From NCBI GenBank assembly GCA_035325705.1, contig DAOKZI010000008.1:62001-126000 (forward strand): a stretch of 64,000 nt of DNA. The letters run 5' to 3'. Both the position numbers and the translations under genes were made by a program. Origin of the DNA: Ga0077536 sp035325705 (GTDB lineage Bacteria; Pseudomonadota; Gammaproteobacteria; Ga0077536). A model generated the notes under the pieces. It did not search any database. It saw nothing but the letters and a program-made list of their open reading frames with translations, and was not told where the DNA came from. This document shows positions 1-7,498 of this stretch, piece after piece; position 1 is the stretch's first letter; every line of letters begins with the position of its first letter.

Positions 1-248
1 AGCTGATCGAGAACGACGAGCAGCGCCAGCGTGCCGCGCGGCGTCGCGCGCCAGTGTGTGAACTCGTCGCGCAGCGCACGCGCCGGCCACTCGCCGAAGC
101 GCGCGCGCAGCGCCGCGTCGAACTCGGGATGATGGCCGAACCAGATCTCGACTCGCCGCCGCGCCGCGGCCGGCGATGCGTGGGCGTCGGCGAACCAGAA
201 CTCGAGCAGGGCGGTGGCCTCGGCGGGCAGCGGGGTCATCGATTGCAT
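1..248 (-). CDS. DUF924 family protein, C-terminus cut by window edge
   Basis: The minus strand is open from an ATG at 248 to the left edge, giving 82 N-terminal residues. The features LLEFWFADAH near residue 14, a W-F-G-HHPEFDAALRARFG stretch and the TPRGTLALLVVLDQL end match the N-terminal half of DUF924 proteins, small all-helical TPR-like proteins of about 190 residues with no established biochemical role. A second in-frame ATG lies at 239. The remainder of the gene is outside the window, so integrity cannot be judged. Confidence 0.8.
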   Translation of the reverse strand, partial: MQSMTPLPAEATALLEFWFADAHASPAAARRRVEIWFGHHPEFDAALRARFGEWPARALRDEFTHWRATPRGTLALLVVLDQ

Positions 249-320
249 CGGTACGCGTGTAAGCAAATGGAAACCGCCGGCATTGTAGGCGGCAAGTCGT
301 ATCAATTCGCCACGTTCGCT

Positions 321-497
321 GTGAAGCAATTCACGCCGGACCGCGGGCCCATGACCTACTTTTGCTGCACGGGGCCTGCGCCGGCGACTGCCTCCTCCTA
401 TCGCATCTGGCTTCCCCCACGCCGCCAGATTTTCCGACGCGGGCCCCGACTTCCTCCCCTTCGTAGCTGCGCCGGACCTCGTGTCCGGCGTTTTTTT
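321..497 (+). ncRNA. Candidate structured small RNA ending in a Rho-independent terminator
   Basis: No protein gene reads toward the strong plus-strand terminator at 470-497; the neighbour on the left is on the minus strand. The stretch before it folds well. There is a small hairpin GTGAA-GCAA-TTCAC at 321-334. An 11-bp stem (370-380 with 438-448, one G-U pair) closes a junction holding two hairpins, 384-387 with 401-404 and 405-411 with 424-430. The loops read CTGCCTCCTCCTA (388-400) and TTCCCCCACGCC (412-423), and the linker to the terminator reads CTTCCTCCCC. All three can pair with Shine-Dalgarno sequences, as in known CU-rich-loop regulatory RNAs. The 5' end and promoter are not resolved. 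It could instead be a long leader of the gene at 644, but the terminator argues for a separate transcript. Confidence 0.5.
470..497 (+). terminator. Rho-independent terminator
   Basis: Perfect 8-bp stem CGCCGGAC/GTCCGGCG with a 5-nt loop, followed by seven T residues on the plus strand. Confidence 0.85.
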
Positions 498-643
498 GTA
501 TCGCTGCCGGCAAGCCTTGCCGTCCGCCGGCGCCGGTCTGCCGGCTGCCGGCCGCAATCCGCACGGCGCGCGCGGCGGCCCGCCGCGCGCTCGCGAGTGG
601 CACGCGGCGTGCACGTCGTCGGCATTGCTCTTCGAGTTGCCGC

Positions 644-1372
644 GTGGAAGCCGTCACCGTCACCGCCAGTCCCGACAGCAGCAGCGCGTCCGCGCTCGGC
701 GCCGTGCGCCGCCTCGGCCAGCGGCTGTTCGGTGACGACGGCTTCGGCTTCAAGGACATCCTCGATCTCGTCAATCCGCTGCAGCACATCCCCGTCGTCG
801 GTAACGTCTATCGCAAGCTCACCGGCGACGCGCTCGCGCCCGCGATTCGCGTCGCCGGCGGCGCGCTGTTCGGCGGTCCGCTGGGCGCCGGGCTGTCGAT
901 GGTCGGCCTCGCGGTCGAGGAGGGCGCGAAGCGCGGCGCCGCTGCGGCCGCAGAGGCGGCGGCGGCCGAGCTGCCGAACGCCGTCGCGGCCGTCCCGCGG
1001 GCGGAAGTCCCGCGCGGCGGCTGGATGATCGCGGCGGCGACGACGGGCCGCATCGCGGGCTTCGCGCCGGACGAGGCGGTCGCGTCGAACGCGGCCGTGG
1101 CCGTCGCCGAAGCCGCCGAGACTCCGCTCGCGTCGATCCATGCAGCGGCCGGAGAGCGACCGCATGCGCCGTCCGCGAGCCCCGAGCAGCGCGCGCTCCG
1201 CTTGCCGGCGCGCCGCGCGATCCCCCCGCAGCCGCTGCCGGCCCAGTCCGCGCCGGCCTCATCGCCGCTCGCCGCGGCGACGCCGCGCAGCGATCCGCGC
1301 GCACTGGCGAGCTTCCTTACCTGGCAGAACGCGCTTGAGCGCGGGACGATCGGGCTTACGGACTACGCCTGA
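644..1372 (+). CDS. Conserved-looking hypothetical protein, 242 aa
   Basis: Starts at GTG 644 and ends TGA 1370-1372. The N-terminal part (about residues 20-100) is the most protein-like: GDDGFGFKDILDLVNPLQHIPVVGNVYRKLTGD followed by a glycine/alanine-rich helical segment (VAGGALFGGPLGAGLSMVG) that could be membrane-associated or a small-residue helix. The middle is Ala/Pro-rich and low in complexity; the C-terminus (ALASFLTWQNALERGTIGLTDYA) is again well structured. I recognise no assigned domain name and propose no function. It stands alone, with FrnE-like DsbA 64 bp downstream on the same strand. Coding bias is clear. Confidence 0.7.
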   Translation: MEAVTVTASPDSSSASALGAVRRLGQRLFGDDGFGFKDILDLVNPLQHIPVVGNVYRKLTGDALAPAIRVAGGALFGGPLGAGLSMVGLAVEEGAKRGAAAAAEAAAAELPNAVAAVPRAEVPRGGWMIAAATTGRIAGFAPDEAVASNAAVAVAEAAETPLASIHAAAGERPHAPSASPEQRALRLPARRAIPPQPLPAQSAPASSPLAAATPRSDPRALASFLTWQNALERGTIGLTDYA

Positions 1373-1436
1373 GACCTCGCGCGGCGGATGCCGGGCGTTA
1401 TAGTGCAGCCTGCTGCAAACGCCGAGGAGGTGCTCC

Positions 1437-2087
1437 GTGAGCGCTCGACTCCATATCGATTTCGTCTCGGACGTATCCTGCCCCTGGTGCGTGATCGGAC
1501 TGCGCTCGCTCGAGCAGGCGGTCGCGAACATGGACGAAGGGCTGGACGCCGAGATCAGCTTCCAGCCTTTCGAGCTCAATCCGCAGATGCCGCCGGAAGG
1601 TCAGGATCTCGACGAGCACCTGCTGGAGAAGTACGGCGCGACGCCGGCGCAGTTCGCGGCGACGCGCCAGGCGATCCGCGATCGCGGGGAGGAGCTCGGC
1701 TTCGAGTTCCGCATGGATCGCCGCAACCGGATCTACAACACCTTCGACGCCCATCGGCTGCTGCACTGGGCCGAAACGCAAGGCCGTCAGCTCGAGCTGA
1801 AGCACGCGCTGTTCCGTGCCTACTTCACCGAGGGTGAGAACCCGGGCGCGCGCGAAGTGCTGTTGCGCGTCGCGGCGGACGTCGGCCTCGACGCGCGGCG
1901 CGCGGCGGAGATACTCGATTCGGAGACCTACGCCGAGGAGGTGCGCGAGCGCGAACGACATTTCCAGTCGCTCGGCATCCACGCCGTGCCGGCCGTGATC
2001 GTCAACGGCAAATACCTCATCCAGGGCGGCCAGCCCGCGTCGGTATTCGAGCAGGCCCTGCGCGAAATCGCCGCGAAGGACGCGTGA
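1437..2087 (+). CDS. FrnE-like DsbA family oxidoreductase
   Basis: A 216-residue thioredoxin-fold protein of the DSBA/2-hydroxychromene-2-carboxylate isomerase superfamily. The active-site motif is C15-P-W-C18, right after the first beta strand, as in FrnE proteins. The cis-Pro loop is visible as HAVPAVIVNGKYLIQGGQP near the C-terminus. GTG start at 1437 with GAGGAGG just upstream. There is no signal peptide, so a cytoplasmic thiol-disulfide role is inferred. FrnE homologues are linked to oxidative and metal stress in some bacteria; the substrate here is unknown. The length is normal for the family. Confidence 0.88.
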   Translation: MSARLHIDFVSDVSCPWCVIGLRSLEQAVANMDEGLDAEISFQPFELNPQMPPEGQDLDEHLLEKYGATPAQFAATRQAIRDRGEELGFEFRMDRRNRIYNTFDAHRLLHWAETQGRQLELKHALFRAYFTEGENPGAREVLLRVAADVGLDARRAAEILDSETYAEEVRERERHFQSLGIHAVPAVIVNGKYLIQGGQPASVFEQALREIAAKDA

Positions 2088-2124
2088 GCTCGCTATGTTC
2101 GTTGCCGGTTCATATGCCGAATGA

Positions 2125-2267
2125 ATCTAGCCACGGAGGGCACGGAGAAAGAAGGGATTTGGTGAGAGATCGCCGCCACGTCGGCGCTGCCATCGGCGCC
2201 CGCGTTACGGTATCGCCCAATCAATCCATTCCTTCTCCGTGCCCTCCGTGTCCTCCGTGGCTAGATT
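2125..2267. repeat. Family R4 palindromic element, two inverted arms
   Basis: Arms AATCTAGCCACGGAGGGCACGG... (2125-2160) and its inverse ending ...CCTCCGTGGCTAGATT (2232-2267) flank about 70 bp of spacer. Single R4 arms recur near 5600, 13180, 13360 and 19150-19210. The unit can form a very long hairpin. It fills most of the gap between the FrnE-like gene and the 3' end of the SnoaL-like gene. Confidence 0.85.
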
Positions 2268-2341
2268 GAAGGCCTATCAGGGCACCGACTTCCGGATTCC
2301 ACTGCGCGGCTTCCGGGCTGCGGGAGTACGCAGGCGTCGGC

Positions 2342-2782
2342 TCAGCGCCACTCTTCCTCGGTATGCAGTCGCGTGAGGCGGATCTTCTTCAGCTTCCAGC
2401 CGCCGGTTTCCTTGACGTAATCCTCGTGGTAATGGCCCCAGCCCTTGAAGGCGCAGGTCGGCAGGCGCACGTAGTCGAACATCGCCCAGATGGCCTGCGC
2501 AGTGGTCGCGCCGGTCAGCGTGATCTCGGGCATGAAGCCCTGATGCATCGACACCGCACCCTTCATCAATGAGCTGACGCCCTCGATGAGCGCGGCGCGG
2601 CCTTCGCAGCCGATGTCCGTCGGCATGTCGCGACGCGGCCGCGGGGCGCCCTCGTAGAATGCGGAGACGTCCTCGGTGAAGCAGGACTTCCACGCCTCCC
2701 ACTGCTGCGTGTCCATCAGGCGGAAATAGCGCGATTTCAACTGCCGGATGTCTTCGAGGTCCTGCAGCTTCTGCATGTCCAT
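2342..2782 (-). CDS. SnoaL-like (NTF2-fold) protein
   Basis: A 146-residue protein with the typical start of SnoaL-like bile-acid-dehydratase-type NTF2 proteins: LEDIRQLKSRYFRLMDTQQWEAWKSCFTEDV. These cone-shaped alpha+beta barrels bind small hydrophobic ligands, and many act as dehydratases, isomerases or aromatic-ring hydroxylase partners. The conserved tail GGWKLKKIRLTRL is present. ATG at 2782 has a strong AGGAG upstream. It is a single gene; the substrate cannot be told from sequence. Confidence 0.82.
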   Translation of the reverse strand: MDMQKLQDLEDIRQLKSRYFRLMDTQQWEAWKSCFTEDVSAFYEGAPRPRRDMPTDIGCEGRAALIEGVSSLMKGAVSMHQGFMPEITLTGATTAQAIWAMFDYVRLPTCAFKGWGHYHEDYVKETGGWKLKKIRLTRLHTEEEWR

Positions 2783-2972
2783 GGTGTCTCCTCTCCTCTG
2801 TTGGGAATCGTGCGTCGAGCGGGCAGCATAGATCAGGCTCGTCGATTTGCGTCCGGGCGAGGGGCCTGTCGATCGTCATGCCGCTGTCGCCGCTGGCTGG
2901 TTGACGCACTGCAGCGAGCTCACGACAATCCGAGTTTTACGGAGCGCCGCATGGCGCGTGGAGTGAGGACGA

Positions 2973-3245
2973 GTGAAGAAACTGGGAGTGATGGCATTCG
3001 CGGCGCTGGTGCTCGGCGGCCTCGCGGGCTGCGCCGGCAACACCATCGTGCCGAGCTACGCGACCTCGAATCCGAACATCCAGGTCGGTGGCGACAAGCC
3101 GATCGACGTGGCGCCGACGATCGAGAACGCGGGCTCGTTCTGCCTGCAGGTGACCGAGCTGTGGCACGAGGACGGCAAGACGCCGGACGGCCAGAGGCTC
3201 TACGCGAAGGACACGCAGCGCAAGGTCGTGCCGTGCGAGCCGTGA
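2973..3245 (+). CDS. Small lipoprotein, 90 aa
   Basis: Begins at GTG 2973 with a basic N-terminus (KK), a hydrophobic stretch, and the lipobox L-A-G-C at residues 17-20, so the mature protein should be lipidated on Cys20. About 70 residues follow, with a Cys pair that could form a disulfide (SFCLQVTELW and VVPCEP). No family recognised. It lies 64 bp upstream of the EstB-like hydrolase on the same strand and may be co-transcribed. Confidence 0.75.
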   Translation: MKKLGVMAFAALVLGGLAGCAGNTIVPSYATSNPNIQVGGDKPIDVAPTIENAGSFCLQVTELWHEDGKTPDGQRLYAKDTQRKVVPCEP

Positions 3246-3308
3246 GCTGAGCGCAGCGGGAATCGCGTACACTCCGGGCCTCCCCGCCATCCACAGGAGG
3301 CCGCCGCG

Positions 3309-4493
3309 ATGTCCGCCGCACTGCGCACCACGCTCGACAGCATACTCCGCTACACGACGAACAACGCCGGCGGCGCGCCGGGCGTCGTCGCGATGGCGAC
3401 CGACCGCGAAGGCAATTTCTACGAAGGCGCGGCCGGCCGGCGCCAGCTCGGCCAGGACGCGCCGATGACGACCGACAGCGTGATGCTGCTCGCGTCGTGC
3501 ACGAAGGCGGTGACGGGCGTCGCCGTCATGCAGCTCGTCGAGGAGGGACTCGTCGGGCTCGACGATCCGGCGCGCAAGTACGTGCCGGAGATCGGCGAAT
3601 GCCGCGTGCTCACGGGCTTCGACGCCGCCGGCCAGCCGCTGCTACGCGCGCCGAAACGTGAGATCACGCTGCGCCACCTGATGCTCCACACGGCGGGGCT
3701 GGTCTACGAGTTCTTCAGCGCCGACGAGGCGCGCTATCGCGCGGCGGCCGGCGTGCCGTCGATCTTCGCGAGCTGCTTCGACGCGATCAAAAGCGTGATG
3801 ATCTTCGATCCGGGTGAGGCTTGGGCCTACGGGCCGAACATCGACTGGCTCGGCAAGATCGTCGAAGCGCTGCGCGGCAAGCCGCTCGGCGCGGTATTTC
3901 GCGAATGCCTGTTCGAGCCGCTCGGCATGCAGGACATCGGCTTCGAAATGAGCCCGGCGATGCGCGCGCGGCTCGCCGTCGTGCATCAGCGCGCGCCGGA
4001 CGGCGGGCTCACGCCGCCTCCCGAGCTCGTGCTGCCGCAGCCGCCGCTGATGGACATGGGCGGCCACGGGCTGTATGCCACGATCGGCGAGTACATGAAG
4101 TTCATCCGCATGATCCTCAACGACGGCGACGGCCCGCACGGCCGCGTGCTCGAGGCGCGGACGGTCGCCGCGATGGTGCAGAACGGGCTCGGCGATTTGA
4201 CGTGCAGCGCGTGGGAGTCGGCGATGCCGCCGCTCGCGAACAGCGGTGATTTCTTTCCCGGCCTGCCGAAGTCCTGGGCCTACACCTTCCAGCGCATCGA
4301 GGAAGATGCGCCGACCGGCCGCCCGGCCGGCAGCCTGCACTGGGCCGGGATCGCGAACTGCTATTACTGGATCGATCGCAAGAACGGCATCGGCGGCATG
4401 TGGGGATCGCAGGTGCTGCCGTTCATGGACATCGGCTCCTATCCCGGCTTCGTCGAGTTCGAGTCGGCCGTCTACCGTGCGCGGCGCCGCTGA
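3309..4493 (+). CDS. Serine hydrolase, class C beta-lactamase/EstB-type fold
   Basis: A 394-residue protein of the beta-lactamase-related serine hydrolase family. The S-x-x-K motif is S63-C-T-K66 and the second motif Tyr is Y174 in YGPN. A conserved LHWAG segment near residue 345 takes the place of the K-T-G box, as in EstB-type esterases rather than true beta-lactamases. There is no obvious signal peptide, which supports an intracellular esterase. Probable activity is hydrolysis of short esters or lactones; the natural substrate is unknown. Preceded by AGGAGG. Confidence 0.85.
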   Translation: MSAALRTTLDSILRYTTNNAGGAPGVVAMATDREGNFYEGAAGRRQLGQDAPMTTDSVMLLASCTKAVTGVAVMQLVEEGLVGLDDPARKYVPEIGECRVLTGFDAAGQPLLRAPKREITLRHLMLHTAGLVYEFFSADEARYRAAAGVPSIFASCFDAIKSVMIFDPGEAWAYGPNIDWLGKIVEALRGKPLGAVFRECLFEPLGMQDIGFEMSPAMRARLAVVHQRAPDGGLTPPPELVLPQPPLMDMGGHGLYATIGEYMKFIRMILNDGDGPHGRVLEARTVAAMVQNGLGDLTCSAWESAMPPLANSGDFFPGLPKSWAYTFQRIEEDAPTGRPAGSLHWAGIANCYYWIDRKNGIGGMWGSQVLPFMDIGSYPGFVEFESAVYRARRR

Positions 4494-4676
4494 ACGAGCC
4501 GAAGCGAAGGGTCGCGTAGAAAAAACCTGTGCATCGATGGGGAACGTCTCGCTCGCTCGTACGTCGAACGTAGCGGGACGGCGCGCCGGAGGGCGCGGCC
4601 ATCGCCGTGCTTGAGAACGCGCACGGCGGCCCCAATGTTCGATATTACGTTCACCGCGGAAACGACGGACAGACCG

Positions 4677-4979
4677 ATGCGTCATCGACCTCCTCCTTTT
4701 CTCTTCCTGAGCGGCAACGGACGCCCGCCGTCGCTGCTCGGCCGGATGCTCGCGAGCGTCGCGGCCGTCGGCATTTTCGTGCTGGCCTTCACGGTGTCGA
4801 TCTTCGTGCTCGCCGGCGCTCTGGCCGTCGGCGCCATCGCATGGGGCTGGCTCATGTGGAAGACGCGCGTGCTGCGTCGCGATCTGCGCGCGCAGATGGA
4901 GGCCGCGCAGCGCGGCGAGGCGCGCGAGATCACGGTCATCGAAGGCGAAGTGATTCGCGAGGAATCGCGCAGGCGCTGA
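4677..4979 (+). CDS. Small inner-membrane protein
   Basis: About 100 residues from ATG 4677 (the frame stays open to an earlier ATG at 4611). A proline-rich start (MRHRPPPFLFLSG) precedes one long or two short hydrophobic helices (roughly residues 22-62), then a charged C-terminal cytoplasmic tail ending VIEGEVIREESRRR. The hydrophobic-then-acidic pattern is common in small proteobacterial membrane proteins of unknown function. It is followed by the short ORF at 5061. Confidence 0.65.
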   Translation: MRHRPPPFLFLSGNGRPPSLLGRMLASVAAVGIFVLAFTVSIFVLAGALAVGAIAWGWLMWKTRVLRRDLRAQMEAAQRGEAREITVIEGEVIREESRRR

Positions 4980-5060
4980 TCGCGGCGTGCGAGATCGTTC
5001 CATCGCGCGCCCAAACGGCCGATACTGCGCGCTCCGCTCGTAAGGAAAGGAGGTGATCCA

Positions 5061-5135
5061 ATGTCTAGTGAGATTTACATGGTATCGACGCAGCCTTTGG
5101 ATCCCGTCACGACCACGGTGGAGGCATCGCGGTAA
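5061..5135 (+). CDS. Putative 24-aa peptide with unusually strong ribosome-binding site
   Basis: ATG at 5061 is preceded at 5047-5059 by AAGGAGGTGATCC, complementary over 13 nt to the 3' end of typical bacterial 16S rRNA, with the GGAGG core 7 nt from the ATG. The 24-codon reading frame begins MSSEIYMVSTQPLDP, is hydrophilic and rich in Thr/Ser/Val, and ends TAA. A short stem-forming stretch and a perfect intrinsic terminator (5189-5215) follow, so a monocistronic message of about 200 nt is plausible. It lacks the Glu-x3-Tyr of PqqA and has no RiPP maturation gene next to it. Function unknown; it could also be an sRNA carrying a small ORF. Confidence 0.5.
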   Translation: MSSEIYMVSTQPLDPVTTTVEASR

Positions 5136-5188
5136 GACGGGAGTCGCGAAAGCGATCGATTCCGGAGCTCGAAGATATCGATCTCACT

Positions 5189-5215
5189 GAAGGCCGCAGC
5201 GATGCGGCCTTCTTT
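5189..5215 (+). terminator. Rho-independent terminator after the 24-codon ORF
   Basis: Perfect 10-bp stem GAAGGCCGCA/TGCGGCCTTC with a GCGA tetraloop, followed by TTTATT. Confidence 0.8.
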
Positions 5216-5235
5216 ATTGGTGGCGCCCAGCCTCT

Positions 5236-5636
5236 TCGTAGCCCGGAAGCGCAGCGAATCCGCGGTTCGGCGCCTCCGGGACTCATGCGTCCGAGCAGGG
5301 ACCGTAGGTTGGGCTGACGCAGGAAGCCCAACAGAAGCTGGCACTGCGCGCTGCCATTCGCTCTCGCCGGGGATCGCTCGGTGTCGAGGCTCCCAAGTTG
5401 GGCTTCCTGCATCAGCCCAACGGTCATGACGCGCGCGTCACCCGCAGTCATGAAAGAGGCGTGGTGAGCCCCCTCCCGGATTCCGCGCCGCTGCGCGCCG
5501 CTCCTTCCGGGCTACGAAGAAAGCAACGATCAAGACGGCGGCGTTCAGGCTTTTTCGCGGCACCCCACGAAGCTTGCGAGGCCCCGAATAATTCTTTTTC
5601 TCTCCGTGCCCTCCGTGTCCTCCGTGGCTGGATTGA
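5236..5636. repeat. Cluster of R1, R2, R3 and R4 repeat units
   Basis: In order: a degenerate R1 arm (5236-5275), R2 arm (5304-5332), inverse R2 arm (5395-5421), R3 (5422-5457, GGTCATGACGCGCGCGTCA...), an R1 arm of the CCGCGCCGCTGCG type ending CCGGGCTACGAAG (5475-5518), and a single R4 arm (5598-5634). The cluster fills the convergent gap between the small ORF and the hotdog gene. Confidence 0.8.
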
Positions 5637-5665
5637 TCGGCGCTCGAAGTGGCACTAACCCCGGC

Positions 5666-6556
5666 TTACACCTCGTCGACTGCCGCCTGTGCGAGGCTCG
5701 CCAAGCTCACGAGGGTGATCTCGGCCGTGAAGAGCCGTTCGCCGCGCGCGGTGTAGGCGCGGCAGCGGTGCACCATGCGCGGCTGGCCGGCGGGCTCCTC
5801 GCTGACGACGAGATTCAGGCGATCGTTGCTGCGCAGACGCGCGAGCACCTCGCGATCGGTGGTGATGAGATGCTGGGCATAAATCATCGGCTCGCGCACG
5901 AAGTCGTGGCGGCGGTGGATGCCGCGCTCGAGCAGCGCGCTGGAGATCAGGCTCGCCGGGTAGAGCTCCGGAAACTGCACGCGATCCGCGAGCTCGTCGA
6001 AGTAGCGAAACGCATCGACGCCGGCGGCGGACAGGAAGTTCTTCGCGTTCGAGGTCAGCATGAACTTGCGCTTCAGGAACCACGCTCCGCCGGGCACGAC
6101 GTGCCGGTCGGGCAGGCCATCGAGCGCCAGCGCGAAGCGGAGATCGTCGATCGCATCGTCCTCGCCCGGCATCCGAGTCTCGGCGCGCAGGCTGCCGAGC
6201 ACGGCGGCACGTCCGTGGCGTCTCAGCACGAAGCGGCTCGCGACGCCGTCGCCGTCGAGCGCGGCGCGCGCCGGCTTCACCTCGACGGCGAGCGGATCGC
6301 CGGCGCGCACGGCGTCGACGAAGCGCAGTTGCACGGTGCTGTAGCGATGATAGTCGTGCACGAGGGCCGCGCGCCGCCACGCCTCGCGCACCGTCTCGAC
6401 GATGAACGCGCCGAGCTGGAAGCCGAGCGCAATCGGGCCGCCGAAGGGATTGCCGGCGATGTCCTGCCACTTGTGCTTGTCGTGGAAGGGATTGAAGTCG
6501 TCGGACGCGTAGCGCGCGACGTCGATGTGCAAGGGCGTGTAGACGATCTCGGCCAT
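5666..6556 (-). CDS. Hotdog-fold MaoC-like acyl dehydratase domain protein
   Basis: A 296-residue protein from ATG 6556, chosen because GGGAGGG lies just upstream. The N-terminal half holds the hot-dog hydratase signature: ARYASDDFNPFHDKHKWQDIAGNPFGGPIALGFQLGAFI, with the D-x4-H pair expected in MaoC-type sites. The length and a second similar region (RVQFPELYPASLISSALLERG, then RAYTARGERLFTAEITLVSL) suggest a tandem double hot-dog. Likely substrate is an enoyl- or hydroxyacyl-CoA. It stands alone between repeat clusters. Confidence 0.75.
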   Translation of the reverse strand: MAEIVYTPLHIDVARYASDDFNPFHDKHKWQDIAGNPFGGPIALGFQLGAFIVETVREAWRRAALVHDYHRYSTVQLRFVDAVRAGDPLAVEVKPARAALDGDGVASRFVLRRHGRAAVLGSLRAETRMPGEDDAIDDLRFALALDGLPDRHVVPGGAWFLKRKFMLTSNAKNFLSAAGVDAFRYFDELADRVQFPELYPASLISSALLERGIHRRHDFVREPMIYAQHLITTDREVLARLRSNDRLNLVVSEEPAGQPRMVHRCRAYTARGERLFTAEITLVSLASLAQAAVDEV

Positions 6557-6608
6557 GTCCCGGCCCTCCCTGGACCCCCGACTTCTATCGGCCATGCGCC
6601 GCGATCTT

Positions 6609-6690
6609 GTAGCCCGGGTGCAGCGCGCAGCGCGGAACCCGGGATCGGAGGCTCCGATCCCGGGTTCCGCTACGCTGCACCCGGGCTACG
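6609..6690. repeat. R1 palindrome with short centre
   Basis: Arm GTAGCCCGGGTGCAGCGCGC... runs to CCCGGGATC; after the centre GGAGGCTCC the inverse arm ends CCCGGGCTACG. This is a near-perfect 82-nt palindrome. Its right arm overlaps the 3' end of the lipoprotein gene and supplies that gene's TAG stop (6686-6688). Confidence 0.9.
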
Positions 6691-7498
6691 CGCGCGGCCG
6701 CCCGCTGACGTGCGCGGCGAGATCGCCGCCGAGGGCGGCGATGGCCTGCGCGATCTCGGCTTCGAAGCGCGCGCGGGCCGCGGCCGGATCGCGCGCGATC
6801 GGCAGCGGCCGGCCGCGATAGGCATAGCGGCGTTCGGGCGAGTCGGCGCCTTCGCCGCAGCGGCCGCTGCGCGCGCGGATCACGAGGACGAGGCGATACT
6901 GGAAGCCCGGCTCGAGCTCGAGCTCCAGGCGCACGACGTCGACGGCGGTCACCGCGCGCGGGCGCGGATCGCCGGCGCGCAGGCAGCCGTCCGGGGCCGG
7001 CGCGTCGACTGCGACGGCGGCGTCGCCCATCGCGCCCAGGCGCGCGAGGGCATCCTCGACGATGCGCTGTCCCAGTGCGCTCGCATAGGACGGATCGGGC
7101 GCGAAGACCTGGCGCAGTGTCGCTTCGTCGGCCGCCGCGCTGCCGGGCTGCGACAGGGCCGTCACGGCGCTCTCGGTGACGCCGGCGACCGCCGCGCCGC
7201 CGAGCAGCACGCCGGCGCAGGGACCGAACAGCGGGCCCAACGCGGCGCAGAGTATCAGCGAGGACTCGACGGCGTGCTCGTACGGCAAGGGCTCGCCGGC
7301 GATGCCCGCGGCCCGGTACTGCGGACGCAGCCGGCCGCGGGTTTCGAAGCGCACCTCGCCGGCCGGTGCCGCGTAGAGCGCATGCGCGGCCGCTGCACCG
7401 GGCGAGGGCGGCGCAGCGGACGGCGCGTGCGCGCAGGCCGCGAGCAGCAGCGCCGCGCCGAGCAGCGGGTGCGCGATGGCGCGCGCGGCCGCGCTCAT
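6686..7498 (-). CDS. Lipoprotein, third gene of the copCD operon
   Basis: A 270-residue protein starting ATG 7498, overlapping the copD stop as ATGA, so translation is coupled. A signal peptide with lipobox L-A-A-C (around Cys21) is followed by Ala/Pro-rich sequence, a glycine-rich hydrophobic stretch (ILCAALGPLFGPCAGVLLGGAAVAG) and a C-terminal beta-type domain (VVRLELELEPGFQYRLVLVIRARS). No family recognised. Placement suggests a periplasmic accessory role with CopC/CopD, by inference. Its stop codon TAG comes from an R1 repeat arm, so the repeat may have changed the original C-terminus. Confidence 0.7.
   Translation of the reverse strand: MSAAARAIAHPLLGAALLLAACAHAPSAAPPSPGAAAAHALYAAPAGEVRFETRGRLRPQYRAAGIAGEPLPYEHAVESSLILCAALGPLFGPCAGVLLGGAAVAGVTESAVTALSQPGSAAADEATLRQVFAPDPSYASALGQRIVEDALARLGAMGDAAVAVDAPAPDGCLRAGDPRPRAVTAVDVVRLELELEPGFQYRLVLVIRARSGRCGEGADSPERRYAYRGRPLPIARDPAAARARFEAEIAQAIAALGGDLAAHVSGRPRA

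Noticed and set aside
249..470. Cobalamin riboswitch, RNase P RNA, SRP RNA or 6S RNA
   Set aside because: None of the conserved boxes of these RNAs could be found on either strand; only the general fold and terminator are supported.
3642..5003. Long antisense frame opposite the serine hydrolase (also 5606-7507, 7366-9168, 26476-28317, 42472-44613 and others)
   Set aside because: These are Arg/Ala/Asp/His-rich shadows caused by high GC in the true genes; no domain and no start context.
5061..5135. PqqA precursor peptide
   Set aside because: Similar length, but the required Glu-x3-Tyr is missing and no pqqBCDE gene is near.
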